Positions 44,210-53,976 are shown, counted from the first letter of the stretch. The stretch: DNA of 64,000 nucleotides from Yoonia ponticola (GCF_014199395.1 NZ_JACIJM010000002.1:62001-126000); one strand, 5' to 3'. Numbers and translations are program-made. The notes: generated from the sequence alone by a model not told the origin.

Positions 44210-45496
44210 TTAATCGCAGCTTGGCGTAATGTCGTTTTCCGCGGCGAATGCCTCGGAATCGGCCTTGATCAGCGCGTTCACGACTTCACCGTCAGACGGG
44301 AAGAAGTCAGAGATCAGCGACCATTCCTGCGCAGTCGCATCCCACTGGGCCACAGACGCAAGGCCGTCGCCACCGTGGTTCTGACAAGTCACAGAAAACA
44401 CCGGACCAAAGCCCGGAATGCCTGCGTCTTCCATGTCTTGCGCGGTGATTTCCAACGATTCCATCGCATCACGCATCATAGCTGCAGTGATTTCCGGCTC
44501 GCCTGTTGCCTCTTGCGCATCCGCCGCAGCCTCAGCCGCCAAGAACGCGGCGTATAGGCCACGGTTATACAAAACCGACCCGATCTGATCGCCTGCACCC
44601 GCCGCTTTGCCTGCATCCACAACATAGGTCTGGATGTCGTCGAACACAGGGAAATCGCTGCCCATCTCATGGAACGCTAGCGCTTTATAGCCGTCAGCCG
44701 CAGCACCCGCAGGCAATACGTCGTTTTCAGAACCGGACCACCAGATACCCATGAAGTTTTCCATCGGATAGCCAATGTTTGCAGCCTCTTGAACGGCAAC
44801 TTGGTTCATCACACCCCAACCCCAGAACAGGATGTAGTCAGGGCGTTCGCGACGAATTTGCAGCCACTGCGATTTCTGCTCCTGACCCGGATAATCAATC
44901 GCTATCGTGGTTAATTCAAACCCGTGCTTTTCGGCCAGCGCCTCTAGCGTCGGGATCGGCTCTTTGCCATATGCGCCGTTGAAATGTAGCAAGGTGATCT
45001 TGCGCCCTTCCAGCGATCCATCGTTCAAATCAAGGAAATGGTTCACCCCGGCAGACGCACCATCCCAGTAGTTCACAGGATAGTTAAACGTGTGGCGGAA
45101 CACTTCGCCGTTCTTCGCAGACGTCCGGCCATAGCCCATCGTATGAAGCGGGATTCCGTCCACTTCGACCTTCGGGATCAGCTGATACGTGATCGACGTG
45201 GCCAGCGGTTGATACACCAACGCGCCCTCGGCTTTGGTCGCCTCGTAGCATTCCACACCTTTCTCGGCGTTATAGGCCGTTTCGCATTCCGGCACGCTGG
45301 CCATCACACCGCCAATACCGCCGTCACGCTCGTTTAACAGTGTGAAATAATCGGCGTAGCCATCGGCAAACGCGATACCACCAGCGGCAAACGGGCCAGT
45401 CCGGTAGGATAGCGACGGGAACACAAGGTCCGCCATCACAGGTGTTGCAGCCATCAATGCGACCACGCTTGCTGTCATCAGTTTCTTCGTCGTCAT
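44210..45496 (-). CDS. ABC transporter substrate-binding protein (LivK/Periplasmic_binding_6-like)
   Basis: 428 residues. The signal peptide (MTTKKLMTASVVALMAATPVMA) is followed by a type I periplasmic-binding fold typical of the HAAT family (FADGYADYFTLLNERDGGIGG ... DYPGQEQKSQWLQIRRERPDYILFWGWG). It lies between the ATPase and permease genes. GGGAGGAAAT precedes the ATG. Two Cys pairs near the N- and C-terminal parts could form disulfides. The ligand cannot be read; linked CoA ligases suggest a carboxylic acid rather than leucine. Confidence 0.85.
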   Translation of the reverse strand: MTTKKLMTASVVALMAATPVMADLVFPSLSYRTGPFAAGGIAFADGYADYFTLLNERDGGIGGVMASVPECETAYNAEKGVECYEATKAEGALVYQPLATSITYQLIPKVEVDGIPLHTMGYGRTSAKNGEVFRHTFNYPVNYWDGASAGVNHFLDLNDGSLEGRKITLLHFNGAYGKEPIPTLEALAEKHGFELTTIAIDYPGQEQKSQWLQIRRERPDYILFWGWGVMNQVAVQEAANIGYPMENFMGIWWSGSENDVLPAGAAADGYKALAFHEMGSDFPVFDDIQTYVVDAGKAAGAGDQIGSVLYNRGLYAAFLAAEAAADAQEATGEPEITAAMMRDAMESLEITAQDMEDAGIPGFGPVFSVTCQNHGGDGLASVAQWDATAQEWSLISDFFPSDGEVVNALIKADSEAFAAENDITPSCD

Positions 45497-45552
45497 CGGA
45501 ATTTCCTCCCATTGGTTGTCCGATTTGGCAGATCTAACGCCTGCTCAATAAT

Positions 45553-46629
45553 TCAGTATGGAAACGGCCAAAGCCGCAGCTTTTCCTTGGCCAGACGCCA
45601 AAGCTGGGCCAATCCGTGCGGCTCTTTGATCAGGAAAAACATGATCAAGGCGCCGACGATCACCAGTTGCAAATGCGCGACCATTTCAGTGGGCCACCCC
45701 AACACGTCCACGCCAATGATCTTCAGAAACACGGGCAAAATGACCAGAAACGCGGCACCTGCAAAGCTGCCGAAAATCGATCCAAGCCCGCCTAAAATCA
45801 CCATGAACAGCACAAGGAACGACTTGGTGATGCCGAAACTATCGCCAGCCTCGACCGCGCCCAAATACACAGCAAAGAACAATGCGCCCGAGATGCCAAT
45901 GAAAAACGACGACACAGCAAAGGCGGTCAATTTCGCCTTCAATGGGTTCACGCCGATGATCTCTGCAGCGATGTCCATATCACGAATAGCCATCCAAGAC
46001 CGGCCTAGTGATCCGCGCGTCAGGTTCCGCGCCAACACAGCGCAAAACGTCACGAACACCAAACAGACCAAGTATTGCGCCCACGCAGGTGCGCTCGGCC
46101 CTGTGACCGCCGTGCCAAAGATAAACCGCTCTGGCGCGTTGATCTGACCAGATGCGGAATAATTGTAGAACCACGCGACCTTGTTAAACAGCCAAACAAG
46201 GAAAAACTGCGCGGCAAGCGTCGCAACGGCCAGATAAAACCCTTTGATCCGCAGGCTCGGCAGCCCAAAAGCCGCCCCAACAGCGGCCGTGATCCCGCCC
46301 GCCAGCAACACGTGGAACACGATATTCACATCAGGAAACGCAGTCATCAGCTTGTAACAAGCATAGGCCCCCACCGCCATGAACCCGCCAGTGCCCAGCG
46401 ACACCTGACCACAATATCCGGTCAGAATATTCAACCCGATTGCCGCAATCGCGTAGATCAAAAACGGCACCATCAACGACGACGCCCAATAGTCATTGAT
46501 CACAAACGGAATGACCAAAAACGCAATGGCCAACACCGCCCAATAGCGCCACCGATCAAAAGCAATCGGAAAGGTCTGACTATCCTCCGGGTAGGACGTC
46601 TTAAAATCACCGGCTTCACGATACAGCAT
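45553..46629 (-). CDS. ABC transporter permease (LivM-like)
   Basis: 358 residues with about nine membrane segments and the LivM signatures TGYCGQVSLGTGGFMAVGAY (~80-100) and the EAA-type loop GRSWMAIRDMDIAAEIIGVN (~215). ATG 46629 (MLYREAGDFKTSYPED) is chosen: AAGGGGG is 7 bases upstream, and this N-terminus is the usual one. An earlier in-frame TTG would translate repeat B. The ribosome-binding site directly abuts that repeat. Confidence 0.88.
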   Translation of the reverse strand: MLYREAGDFKTSYPEDSQTFPIAFDRWRYWAVLAIAFLVIPFVINDYWASSLMVPFLIYAIAAIGLNILTGYCGQVSLGTGGFMAVGAYACYKLMTAFPDVNIVFHVLLAGGITAAVGAAFGLPSLRIKGFYLAVATLAAQFFLVWLFNKVAWFYNYSASGQINAPERFIFGTAVTGPSAPAWAQYLVCLVFVTFCAVLARNLTRGSLGRSWMAIRDMDIAAEIIGVNPLKAKLTAFAVSSFFIGISGALFFAVYLGAVEAGDSFGITKSFLVLFMVILGGLGSIFGSFAGAAFLVILPVFLKIIGVDVLGWPTEMVAHLQLVIVGALIMFFLIKEPHGLAQLWRLAKEKLRLWPFPY

Positions 46630-46638
46630 GACATCCCC

Positions 46639-46662
46639 CTTCATTTCGCCAAAATAACTCAA
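46639..46662 (+). repeat. Dispersed repeat B, copy 4, between livH- and livM-like genes
   Basis: CTTCATTTCGCCAAAA then TAACTCAA: one mismatch to the copies at 2769 and 32833. On the minus strand it lies just before the ribosome-binding site of the livM-like gene. Confidence 0.6.
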
Positions 46663-46679
46663 TCCGCACGTCGGTCACA

Positions 46680-47675
46680 TCAAACACGTTCAATGATTTT
46701 CTCCCCGAACAATCCTTGCGGACGAAACACCAGAAAGATCAGCGCCAGCACGTAAGCGAACCAGTTTTCCGTCGCACCGCCGACCATCGGCCCAATCATG
46801 TATTCGAACAGTTTTTCACCGACGCCGATGATCAAACCGCCGACAATCGCACCGGGGATCGAGGTAAAGCCGCCCAGCATCAGCACCGGCAGCGCCTTGA
46901 GCGCAATCAACGACAGTGAAAACTGCACGCCCGATTTTGCGCCCCACATGACACCGGCGACCAGTGCGACCAGCCCCGCCAGCGACCACACCAGCACCCA
47001 GATAAAGTTCAGCGAAATCCCGACGCTCAGCGCCGCTTGGTGGTCATCGGCCACCGCCCGCATCGCGCGGCCTTGTTTGGTGTATTGCGCAAATCCGATC
47101 AGCCCCGCGACCAAGACAATCGCGACCAGCGTCGCCACCATGTCCAGTTTATCAATGAAGAAACCGTAGAAATCATCGCCGCCCAAACCAGCGGTCCAGT
47201 CCTCCACGACCAGTGATCCCCCCTGCGGCAAACCAAGTGCCAGCGTCTTGATCTCGGACCCCCACATCAGATCGCCGACACCTTCAAGGAAATACGCGAG
47301 GCCAATCGTGGCCATGAACAGAATGATCGGTTCTTGCCCCACCAAATGCCGGAACACCAATTGCTGCACGAGCCACGCAAACAGCACCATCACCATCAGC
47401 GTCACAAAGATCGCAAGCAGCGCCGGCACCTCCCAACCAAAGTGGTGGATTTCCGTGCCAAAGACCGCGTTAATGACATGTGAAAACGGCACCTGCCCTT
47501 CCATCACACCGACCAAAGTCAACGCAGCGAACAGCGCCATCACGCCCTGCGCGTAGTTGAAAATGCCGGACGCTTTGAAGATCAGAACAAAACCGAGGGC
47601 GACCAGCGCGTATAAAACGCCCGCCATCAATCCGTTGATAATGACTTCAATCCCATACAGAAAATCAGCTGACAT
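46680..47675 (-). CDS. ABC transporter permease (LivH-like)
   Basis: 331 residues with about eight helices. The LivH N-terminal GLMAGVLYALVALGFVLIFKASGIFNYAQG and the C-terminal ALKALPVLMLGGFTSIPGAIVGGL are classic. It forms the membrane channel with the livM-like protein. ATG 47675 has AGGAG 7 bases upstream; a start nine codons earlier would run into the GTGCAC repeats. Confidence 0.9.
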   Translation of the reverse strand: MSADFLYGIEVIINGLMAGVLYALVALGFVLIFKASGIFNYAQGVMALFAALTLVGVMEGQVPFSHVINAVFGTEIHHFGWEVPALLAIFVTLMVMVLFAWLVQQLVFRHLVGQEPIILFMATIGLAYFLEGVGDLMWGSEIKTLALGLPQGGSLVVEDWTAGLGGDDFYGFFIDKLDMVATLVAIVLVAGLIGFAQYTKQGRAMRAVADDHQAALSVGISLNFIWVLVWSLAGLVALVAGVMWGAKSGVQFSLSLIALKALPVLMLGGFTSIPGAIVGGLIIGVGEKLFEYMIGPMVGGATENWFAYVLALIFLVFRPQGLFGEKIIERV

Positions 47676-47696
47676 CGTAATTCTCCTGACATCTCG

Positions 47697-47729
47697 GTGC
47701 ACGGGGTGTGCACGCCTTGTGCACGCAAA
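47697..47729 (+). repeat. Repeat C, copy 2: three 11-bp GTGCAC units
   Basis: GTGCACGGGGT, GTGCACGCCTT, GTGCACGCAAA, then TCACATCC. It sits in the 68-bp gap between the livG- and livH-like genes. The 33-bp block and its TCACAYCC tail recur (inverted) at 58961-58995. Confidence 0.65.
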
Positions 47730-47743
47730 TCACATCCGCAAAA

Positions 47744-48556
47744 TCAGTCATGAGCGACCCCCAAATACGCATCGATCACCTCTTGATTATTGCGGACCTC
47801 GTCAGGCGTGCCGTCGCCAATCTTGCGGCCATAATCCATCACGACAACGCGGTCAGACAGGTCCATCACCACGCCCATATCGTGTTCGATCAGCGCAATT
47901 GTGGTGCCAAATTCATCGTTCACATCCAGAATAAAGCGGCTCATGTCCTCTTTTTCCTCGACATTCATCCCCGCCATAGGTTCGTCCAAAAGCAGCAGTT
48001 TCGGCTCAGCGGCCAAGGCACGCGCAAGCTCGACGCGCTTCTTCAAACCATACGGCAAACGCCCTACAGGGGTCTTTCGGATCGCCTGAATTTCCAGAAA
48101 ATCAATAATCTTTTCAACAACTTCGCGGTTCGCCGTCTCTTCGCGTTCGGCTTTCCCTTTCCAAATCGCTTGCGCCAACATGCCCGATTTCATCTGCGTC
48201 AAACGCCCCGTCATCACGTTATCCAGCACGGTCATACCTTCAAACAAAGCGATGTTTTGGAACGTGCGAGCAATCCCTTGCCGCGCAACTTGAAAAGGCT
48301 TCATCGGCGGGCGCCGTTTCCCATGAAACCACACCTCGCCTTCTTGCGGGTTATAAAAGCCGGAAATCACGTTCAGCATCGACGATTTCCCCGCGCCATT
48401 GGGGCCAATAATCGCACGAATTTCGCCTTCTCGAATATCAAACGAGATATTCTTAATCGCCTCAACCCCGCCAAATCGCAGGGTAATTCCACGCATATCC
48501 ATCATGACGCCGCCAATCTGGCGACCGTCTGCGGTGACGTAACCTTCGTCTAACAT
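47744..48556 (-). CDS. Branched-chain-type ABC transporter ATP-binding protein (LivG-like)
   Basis: 270 residues. Walker A GPNGAGKSS near 50, signature LPYGLKKRVELARALA near 155, Walker B LLLLDEPMAGMN near 175. ATG 48556 (MLDEGYVTADGRQ) has GGAGG 9 bases upstream. An earlier start at 48637 overlaps the ligase gene and would contain this site. Second gene of the minus-strand operon after the acyl-CoA ligase. Confidence 0.9.
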   Translation of the reverse strand: MLDEGYVTADGRQIGGVMMDMRGITLRFGGVEAIKNISFDIREGEIRAIIGPNGAGKSSMLNVISGFYNPQEGEVWFHGKRRPPMKPFQVARQGIARTFQNIALFEGMTVLDNVMTGRLTQMKSGMLAQAIWKGKAEREETANREVVEKIIDFLEIQAIRKTPVGRLPYGLKKRVELARALAAEPKLLLLDEPMAGMNVEEKEDMSRFILDVNDEFGTTIALIEHDMGVVMDLSDRVVVMDYGRKIGDGTPDEVRNNQEVIDAYLGVAHD

Positions 48557-48623
48557 CAAGCGTTTCCTCCAAGCGAAATGGGAAGGTGGGCGGGGCGCAT
48601 TGCGCAGCAAAAGCGACGACCCA

Positions 48624-50582
48624 TCATTCCGCAGCAACCTGCGCCGCGGGCGCTACAACTGCGTCACGGATATCTAATGTCGCGGTGATTTTGCCCTTGC
48701 GGCCGTCTTCGTAGGTGACTTCCGTTTCAGTATAAATCTCTGATCTTCCATCATAAAGCGCGGCGATCAGATCGCTAAACTTCTCTTCGACAATCCGGCG
48801 GCGGACCTTGCGGGTACGGGTCATTTCACCGTCATCCGCATCCAATTCCTTATGCAAAACAAGGAACCGATGAACCTGACAGCCCGCTAACATCGGATCG
48901 GCTGCAACCGACGCATTCACGTCCGCCACATGCCCCGCAATCGTGTCCAAAACCTGCGGATGCTGCGACAATTCCTGATAGGATGAATACGCAATATTGT
49001 TCCGCTCAGCCCAGTTTCCGACCGCAGTTAAGTCGATGTTAATGAACGCCGTGCACCGATCCCGATCCGCGCCAAAGACAACCGCCTCAAGAATATTCGG
49101 GAAGAATTTTAGTTTGTTTTCAACGTACTTCGGCGCAAACAGCGATCCGTCGACCATTTTACCAACGTCCTTTGCCCGATCAATGATCCGCAAATGGCCA
49201 GAGCTCTCCTCGATGAATCCAGCGTCGCCCGTCGCCACCCAGCCTTCGGCATCTTTGGTTGACGCCGTGCTGTCTGCGTTCTTGTAATATTCGACGAAAA
49301 CACCGGGCGAGCGGTAGAAAACCTCGCCATTTTCAGCGATCCGCAACTCAACACCGGGACTAGGCACCCCAACCGTGTCAGATCGCACTTCGCCGTCGGG
49401 TTGTTGTGTAATGAAAACAGTGGCTTCGGTCTGGCCGTACAACTGTTTAAGATTAATCCCCAAGGCACGGTAAAAGTCGAAAATCTCGGGTCCAATCGCC
49501 TCACCAGCGGTATATCCAACGCGCACACGGCTCAGCCCAAGCGTGTTTTTCAGCGGCCCGATAACCAGCCAATCCGCAAGGCGGTACTGCAACCTATCGC
49601 TGAAACTGACCTCTTTGCCGTCCAGCAAGCGCGGCCCAACGCGACGGCCAACGGCCATATATTTATGGAACAACCATTTCTTAAAACGACCCGCGTCTTC
49701 CATACGGATCATGACATTTGTGAGTTGCATCTCAAAGACACGCGGCGGCGCGAAATAATAGGTAGGCCCGATTTCACGCAGGTCAGACTGCATCGTGTCA
49801 GGGCTTTCCGGACAGTTCACACAGAAGCCTGCCCACATCGCCTGACCAATCGAAAAGATAAAATCACCGACCCAAGCCATTGGAAGGTAAGCTAAAACTT
49901 CATCTCCAGCCTTAAGGTGGTCAAAGTCGGATGAATTACGAGAGGTCTCGATCACATTGCGGTTCGACAGAACAACGCCCTTGGGGCGTCCCGTTGTCCC
50001 AGAGGTGTACAGCATCACACAGGTGCTATCGTAGTCCAGCACAGCGATGCGATCCGCCATCGTGGATGCCATGTCAGACGCGCGTCCGGCGGCTTGGACG
50101 TCCGTGTAGGATGTCATCGCAGCGTGGTCATATTTGCGCAATCCGCGCCCGTCTAGGTAGATTACATGTTCCAGCTCGGTCAGTTGGTCGCGCACTTCGG
50201 CGATCTTATCGACCTGCTCTTGATCGCCCACAATCGCGAACCGTGCGCCGCAGTGGTCCAGCGCATATGCGACCTCTTCGGCCGCCGCATCTTGGTAAAG
50301 AGGCACAGGCACACAGCCCGCTTTTTGCGCCGCAACCATCGCCCAATACAGCGCCGGACGGTTGCGTCCAACGATTGCGATATGGTCGCCCACATTTGCA
50401 CCAAGCGTCAAAAGACCCAGCGCCAGCGCGTCGATCTCTTGCGCGGCCTCTGCCCATGACCAGCTTTGCCAAATGCCAAATTCTTTTTCACGATACGCTG
50501 CTTTTGCGCCGTGTTGCGCCACGTTGCGTGCCAAAAGAGCCGGAATCGACACTGGCCTCGCCTGTGGTTGTCCTGTCGCCAT
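48624..50582 (-). CDS. Long-chain acyl-CoA synthetase-like AMP-binding protein
   Basis: 652 residues of the FadD15/long-chain type. The P-loop YTSGTTGRPKGVVLSN is near 182, GQTEATVF near 380, and the hinge IIDRAKDVGKMVDG near 495. It activates a carboxylate to an acyl-CoA via an acyl-adenylate. ATG 50582 has GGAGGA 8 bases upstream. It begins the operon ligase-livG-livH-livM-livK-livF, so its substrate is probably what the transporter imports. Confidence 0.88.
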   Translation of the reverse strand: MATGQPQARPVSIPALLARNVAQHGAKAAYREKEFGIWQSWSWAEAAQEIDALALGLLTLGANVGDHIAIVGRNRPALYWAMVAAQKAGCVPVPLYQDAAAEEVAYALDHCGARFAIVGDQEQVDKIAEVRDQLTELEHVIYLDGRGLRKYDHAAMTSYTDVQAAGRASDMASTMADRIAVLDYDSTCVMLYTSGTTGRPKGVVLSNRNVIETSRNSSDFDHLKAGDEVLAYLPMAWVGDFIFSIGQAMWAGFCVNCPESPDTMQSDLREIGPTYYFAPPRVFEMQLTNVMIRMEDAGRFKKWLFHKYMAVGRRVGPRLLDGKEVSFSDRLQYRLADWLVIGPLKNTLGLSRVRVGYTAGEAIGPEIFDFYRALGINLKQLYGQTEATVFITQQPDGEVRSDTVGVPSPGVELRIAENGEVFYRSPGVFVEYYKNADSTASTKDAEGWVATGDAGFIEESSGHLRIIDRAKDVGKMVDGSLFAPKYVENKLKFFPNILEAVVFGADRDRCTAFINIDLTAVGNWAERNNIAYSSYQELSQHPQVLDTIAGHVADVNASVAADPMLAGCQVHRFLVLHKELDADDGEMTRTRKVRRRIVEEKFSDLIAALYDGRSEIYTETEVTYEDGRKGKITATLDIRDAVVAPAAQVAAE

Positions 50583-50714
50583 CAATGGTCCTCCCCCGCA
50601 TTGAATCGCCTCCCCGCGACCCGATGCTTGGCTTTGATACTGTGCTGACCACCTGCAATCCGTCAAATGGTTTTTTGAACAAGCGTTCATTTAATTGCGG
50701 CGCACTGCGATTCC

Positions 50715-50751
50715 CCATAAAATAAAGGGCCCGAACGATGTGTTCGGGCCC
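50715..50751 (-). terminator. Intrinsic terminator of the formate dehydrogenase gene
   Basis: On the minus strand: GGGCCCGAAC, loop ACATC, GTTCGGGCCC, then TTTATTTT. The 10-bp stem is perfect, starting 26 bases after the stop. Confidence 0.9.
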
Positions 50752-50777
50752 TATAACTTTAGTTGTAGATGTTGTTT

Positions 50778-53543
50778 CTATTCGGCGGGAACGGTTTCAT
50801 CCGCTTTTTCGACCCGCACAGCCGAGAACTTGAACTCGGGAATTTTGCCGTATGGGTCCACCGCTGGGTTCGTCAAAATGTTCGCCGCCGCCTCGACGTA
50901 GGCGAAGGGCAAGAACACCATATCGGGCGCCACGGCCCTGTCTGCCCGCGCCATGATCTGGATCGAGCCTCGTTTCGTGGTTAATCGCAGCAACCCGCCC
51001 GGTTCGACATCCAATTTGCGCAGCGTCGAGGGATGGAGCGAGCAGTTCGCTTCTGGTTCGACCGCGTCTAGCACTTTGGACCGCCGCGTCATTGATCCGG
51101 TGTGCCAATGTTCCAACTGTCGCCCTGTGGTCAGGATCATCGGGTAATCCACATCAGGCACGTCGTCGGGCGCGATCACATTCGCAGGCGTGAATTTCGC
51201 GCGTCCATCTTGGCGTGGGAAACCGTCTGCGAAAACAATGGATTGACCAGGGTCCGTTGGCGAGAGCGAGGGATAGGTTACTGCATTTTCGTCTTCCAAA
51301 CGGTCCCATGTGATGTTGTCCAGCGACGGCATCAGCAGCGTCATTTCCGCAAAAACATCGCGTGGATGGGTGTAGGTCCAACCAAGGCCAAGCCGTTTCG
51401 CCAGCTCAACTTCGATCCACCAATCCTCTTTTGCATCCCCCGGAGGGGCCACCGCAGGCCGTCCCATTTGCACCTGTCGGTTGGTGTTGGTGACGGTGCC
51501 TGTTTTCTCGGCAAATGCTGAGGCGGGCAGGATCACATCCGCATAATTCGCGGTTTCCGTGATGAAAATATCCTGCACGACCAGATGCTTAAGTTTCGCC
51601 AGCGCGTCCCGTGCGTGTTCTACATCGGGGTCGGACATCGCGGGGTTTTCACCTAGGATATACATGCTTTCGATGTCGCCAGCATGGACCGCATCAAGGA
51701 TTTCGGTGACAGTCAGACCATTGTTCGGATCGACGCCATCATCCTTCCAGACCTCTTGAAACGCGGTGCGCACGCCGTCGTCGCTCACCGGTTGATAATC
51801 AGGCAGGAACATCGGGATCAGCCCCGCATCGGACGCGCCTTGCACGTTATTTTGCCCCCGCAGCGGGTGAAGCCCAGCGCCCGGACGCCCGACTTGGCCC
51901 GTCATCAGCGCAAGGCTGATCAGACAGCGCGAATTATCGGTGCCGTGAATGTGTTGCGACACGCCCATGCCCCAGAAAATCATGCCGGCTTTGGCACCGG
52001 CAAAGGTACGTGCAACTGCGCGCAGTTCTTCGGCTGGAATGCCGCAGATGCCTTCCATTTTCTCGGGGCTAAAGTCGCGCAGATGTGCTTTTTCCGCTTC
52101 CCAGTTTTCGGTGTAAGCTTCGATATACTGCTGATCGTAAAGCTTTTCTTCAACAATCACGTGCATGATCGCGTTCAGCATGGACACGTCCGCACCGGGT
52201 CTGAATTGCAGCATGTGTGTCGAAAAACGTTTCAGCGCCTGACCGCGTGGGTCCATCACAATCAGCTTGCCGCCGCGTTTGGCGAACTGTTTGAAATAGG
52301 TCGCAGCGACAGGGTGATTTTCGATGGGATTTGCACCGATCACAATCGCCACGTCCGCGTTTTCGATCTCGTTAAAGGTGGCAGTTACCGCGCCAGAGCC
52401 TACGTTTTCCATCAATGCCGCGACAGATGAGGCGTGACAGAGGCGCGTGCAGTGATCGACGTTGTTATGGCCAAAGCCTTGGCGGATCATTTTCTGGAAT
52501 AGGTATGCTTCTTCGTTGGTGCATTTGGCTGATCCAAAGCCAGCAACTTTGGTCCCGCCGAGGTCATTCATGCCTTTCGCCGCAAAATCCAGCGCCTCGT
52601 CCCATGTCGCCTCGCGGAACACGTCGCCCCAGTTGCCCGGATCGACGTTCAGGCCCTTGGCGGGTGCGTCATCGCGGCGGATCAGGGGCTTGGTGAGGCG
52701 GTGGTCGTGGTGGATATAGTCGAAGCCAAAGCGCCCTTTGACGCACAACCGCCCTTCGTTTGCGGGACCGTTGATGCCTTCGACGAATTTGACTTTGTCG
52801 TCTTTGATTTTCAAGGAAACCTGACAGCCGACGCCGCAGAACGGGCAGACGCTTTTGACCTCGCGGTCATAGTCGGCGGTGTCGCCGATCTGGTTTTCGT
52901 CTGTGACTGTCGCGGGTAGCAAAGCGCCGGTTGGGCAGGCCTGCACGCATTCGCCGCAGGCCACGCAGGATGATGCGCCCATAGGGTCAGCCATGTCGAA
53001 AACGGGGTAAGCATTGTGTCCTCGACCCGCCATGCCGATGACGTCGTTCACCTGCACTTCACGGCAGGCCCGCACGCACAAACCACATTGAATACAGGCG
53101 TCTAGGTTCACTGACATCGCAACGTGGCTGTCGTCTAGCAACGGTATGTGGTCCGCGTCCATCGTCGGGAACCGACTTTCTGACACGCCCTGTTGCGCAG
53201 CCATGTCCCACAGGTGCGAGGATTTATCGTGCGCGACGGCTTGCTCCGGCTGATCCGCGACGAGCATTTCCATGACCATTTTGCGCGCTTGCACTTCGCG
53301 TGGCTGATCGGTGGTGACGACCATGCCGTCGGACGGTTCGCGGATACAGGACGCCGCCAAAGTACGTTCACCATCAATTGCGACCATACAGGCACGGCAA
53401 TTCCCGTCAGAGCGGTAGCCGATTTGAGGTTTATGACACAGATGCGGGATCACAAGACCACGGCCATGCGCGACTTCCCAGATTGTTTCGCCGGGTTGCG
53501 CGGTGACAGACTGGCCATCAAGGGTAAATGTGATCGCGGACAT
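50778..53543 (-). CDS. Formate dehydrogenase alpha subunit
   Basis: 921 residues. The N-terminal [2Fe-2S] domain has C36, C49, C52 and C66. Two [4Fe-4S] groups follow (CIQCGLCVRAC near 150, CVACGECVQAC near 193), then the molybdopterin domain with CPFCGVGC near 235 and the active-site Cys in DHCTRLCHASS. This is FdsA/FdhA architecture; Cys rather than Sec binds the metal. Oxidises formate to CO2. The usual NADH-module genes (fdsG, fdsB) and fdhD are absent on both sides, so its electron partner must be elsewhere. Transcribed alone, with its own terminator. Confidence 0.9.
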   Translation of the reverse strand: MSAITFTLDGQSVTAQPGETIWEVAHGRGLVIPHLCHKPQIGYRSDGNCRACMVAIDGERTLAASCIREPSDGMVVTTDQPREVQARKMVMEMLVADQPEQAVAHDKSSHLWDMAAQQGVSESRFPTMDADHIPLLDDSHVAMSVNLDACIQCGLCVRACREVQVNDVIGMAGRGHNAYPVFDMADPMGASSCVACGECVQACPTGALLPATVTDENQIGDTADYDREVKSVCPFCGVGCQVSLKIKDDKVKFVEGINGPANEGRLCVKGRFGFDYIHHDHRLTKPLIRRDDAPAKGLNVDPGNWGDVFREATWDEALDFAAKGMNDLGGTKVAGFGSAKCTNEEAYLFQKMIRQGFGHNNVDHCTRLCHASSVAALMENVGSGAVTATFNEIENADVAIVIGANPIENHPVAATYFKQFAKRGGKLIVMDPRGQALKRFSTHMLQFRPGADVSMLNAIMHVIVEEKLYDQQYIEAYTENWEAEKAHLRDFSPEKMEGICGIPAEELRAVARTFAGAKAGMIFWGMGVSQHIHGTDNSRCLISLALMTGQVGRPGAGLHPLRGQNNVQGASDAGLIPMFLPDYQPVSDDGVRTAFQEVWKDDGVDPNNGLTVTEILDAVHAGDIESMYILGENPAMSDPDVEHARDALAKLKHLVVQDIFITETANYADVILPASAFAEKTGTVTNTNRQVQMGRPAVAPPGDAKEDWWIEVELAKRLGLGWTYTHPRDVFAEMTLLMPSLDNITWDRLEDENAVTYPSLSPTDPGQSIVFADGFPRQDGRAKFTPANVIAPDDVPDVDYPMILTTGRQLEHWHTGSMTRRSKVLDAVEPEANCSLHPSTLRKLDVEPGGLLRLTTKRGSIQIMARADRAVAPDMVFLPFAYVEAAANILTNPAVDPYGKIPEFKFSAVRVEKADETVPAE

Positions 53544-53688
53544 GGTGTGTCTCCCTGTTGTCAGAGCAATTTACACCATTTCCGATGGGATAAGGACAGG
53601 TCAAGCACGACATCACCCCGCACATTTACGCCATGTGCGGTTTCTGATGCGAAATCTTCGGGCTTGGCCTGAAAAATCGACGGTTCGT

Positions 53689-53976
53689 TTAGAAGAACAC
53701 GCTTGCGTTGTTAATCAGCACGATACGCAATGCTTCGAGCGCCAGCAGGGCCACAATCGGCGACAAGTCGATGCCGCCCAAGTTTGGCATAAAGCGGCGG
53801 ATCGGCGCGTAAAGCGGTTCTAAAATCCGTTGCAGCGTGTACCAGATTTGCCCAACAATCGGCTGCCGCACGTTCAGCACATCAAAGCTGATCAGCCAGC
53901 TCATGATGAAATGCGCAAAGATCATAAAACGGGCGACACCAATCAGCATCAGAAGAATTTCAAAAATGGACTGCAT
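53689..53976 (-). CDS. YggT-family membrane protein
   Basis: 95 residues with two hydrophobic segments (about 4-28 and 68-90) and the YggT signature ILEPLYAPIRRFMPNLGGIDLSPI between them. YggT proteins are small inner-membrane proteins linked to osmotic stress and cell division in some bacteria. The reaction, if any, is unknown. The start at 53976 gives the family N-terminus (MQSIFEILLML); a longer frame upstream has no family character. Confidence 0.88.
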   Translation of the reverse strand: MQSIFEILLMLIGVARFMIFAHFIMSWLISFDVLNVRQPIVGQIWYTLQRILEPLYAPIRRFMPNLGGIDLSPIVALLALEALRIVLINNASVFF

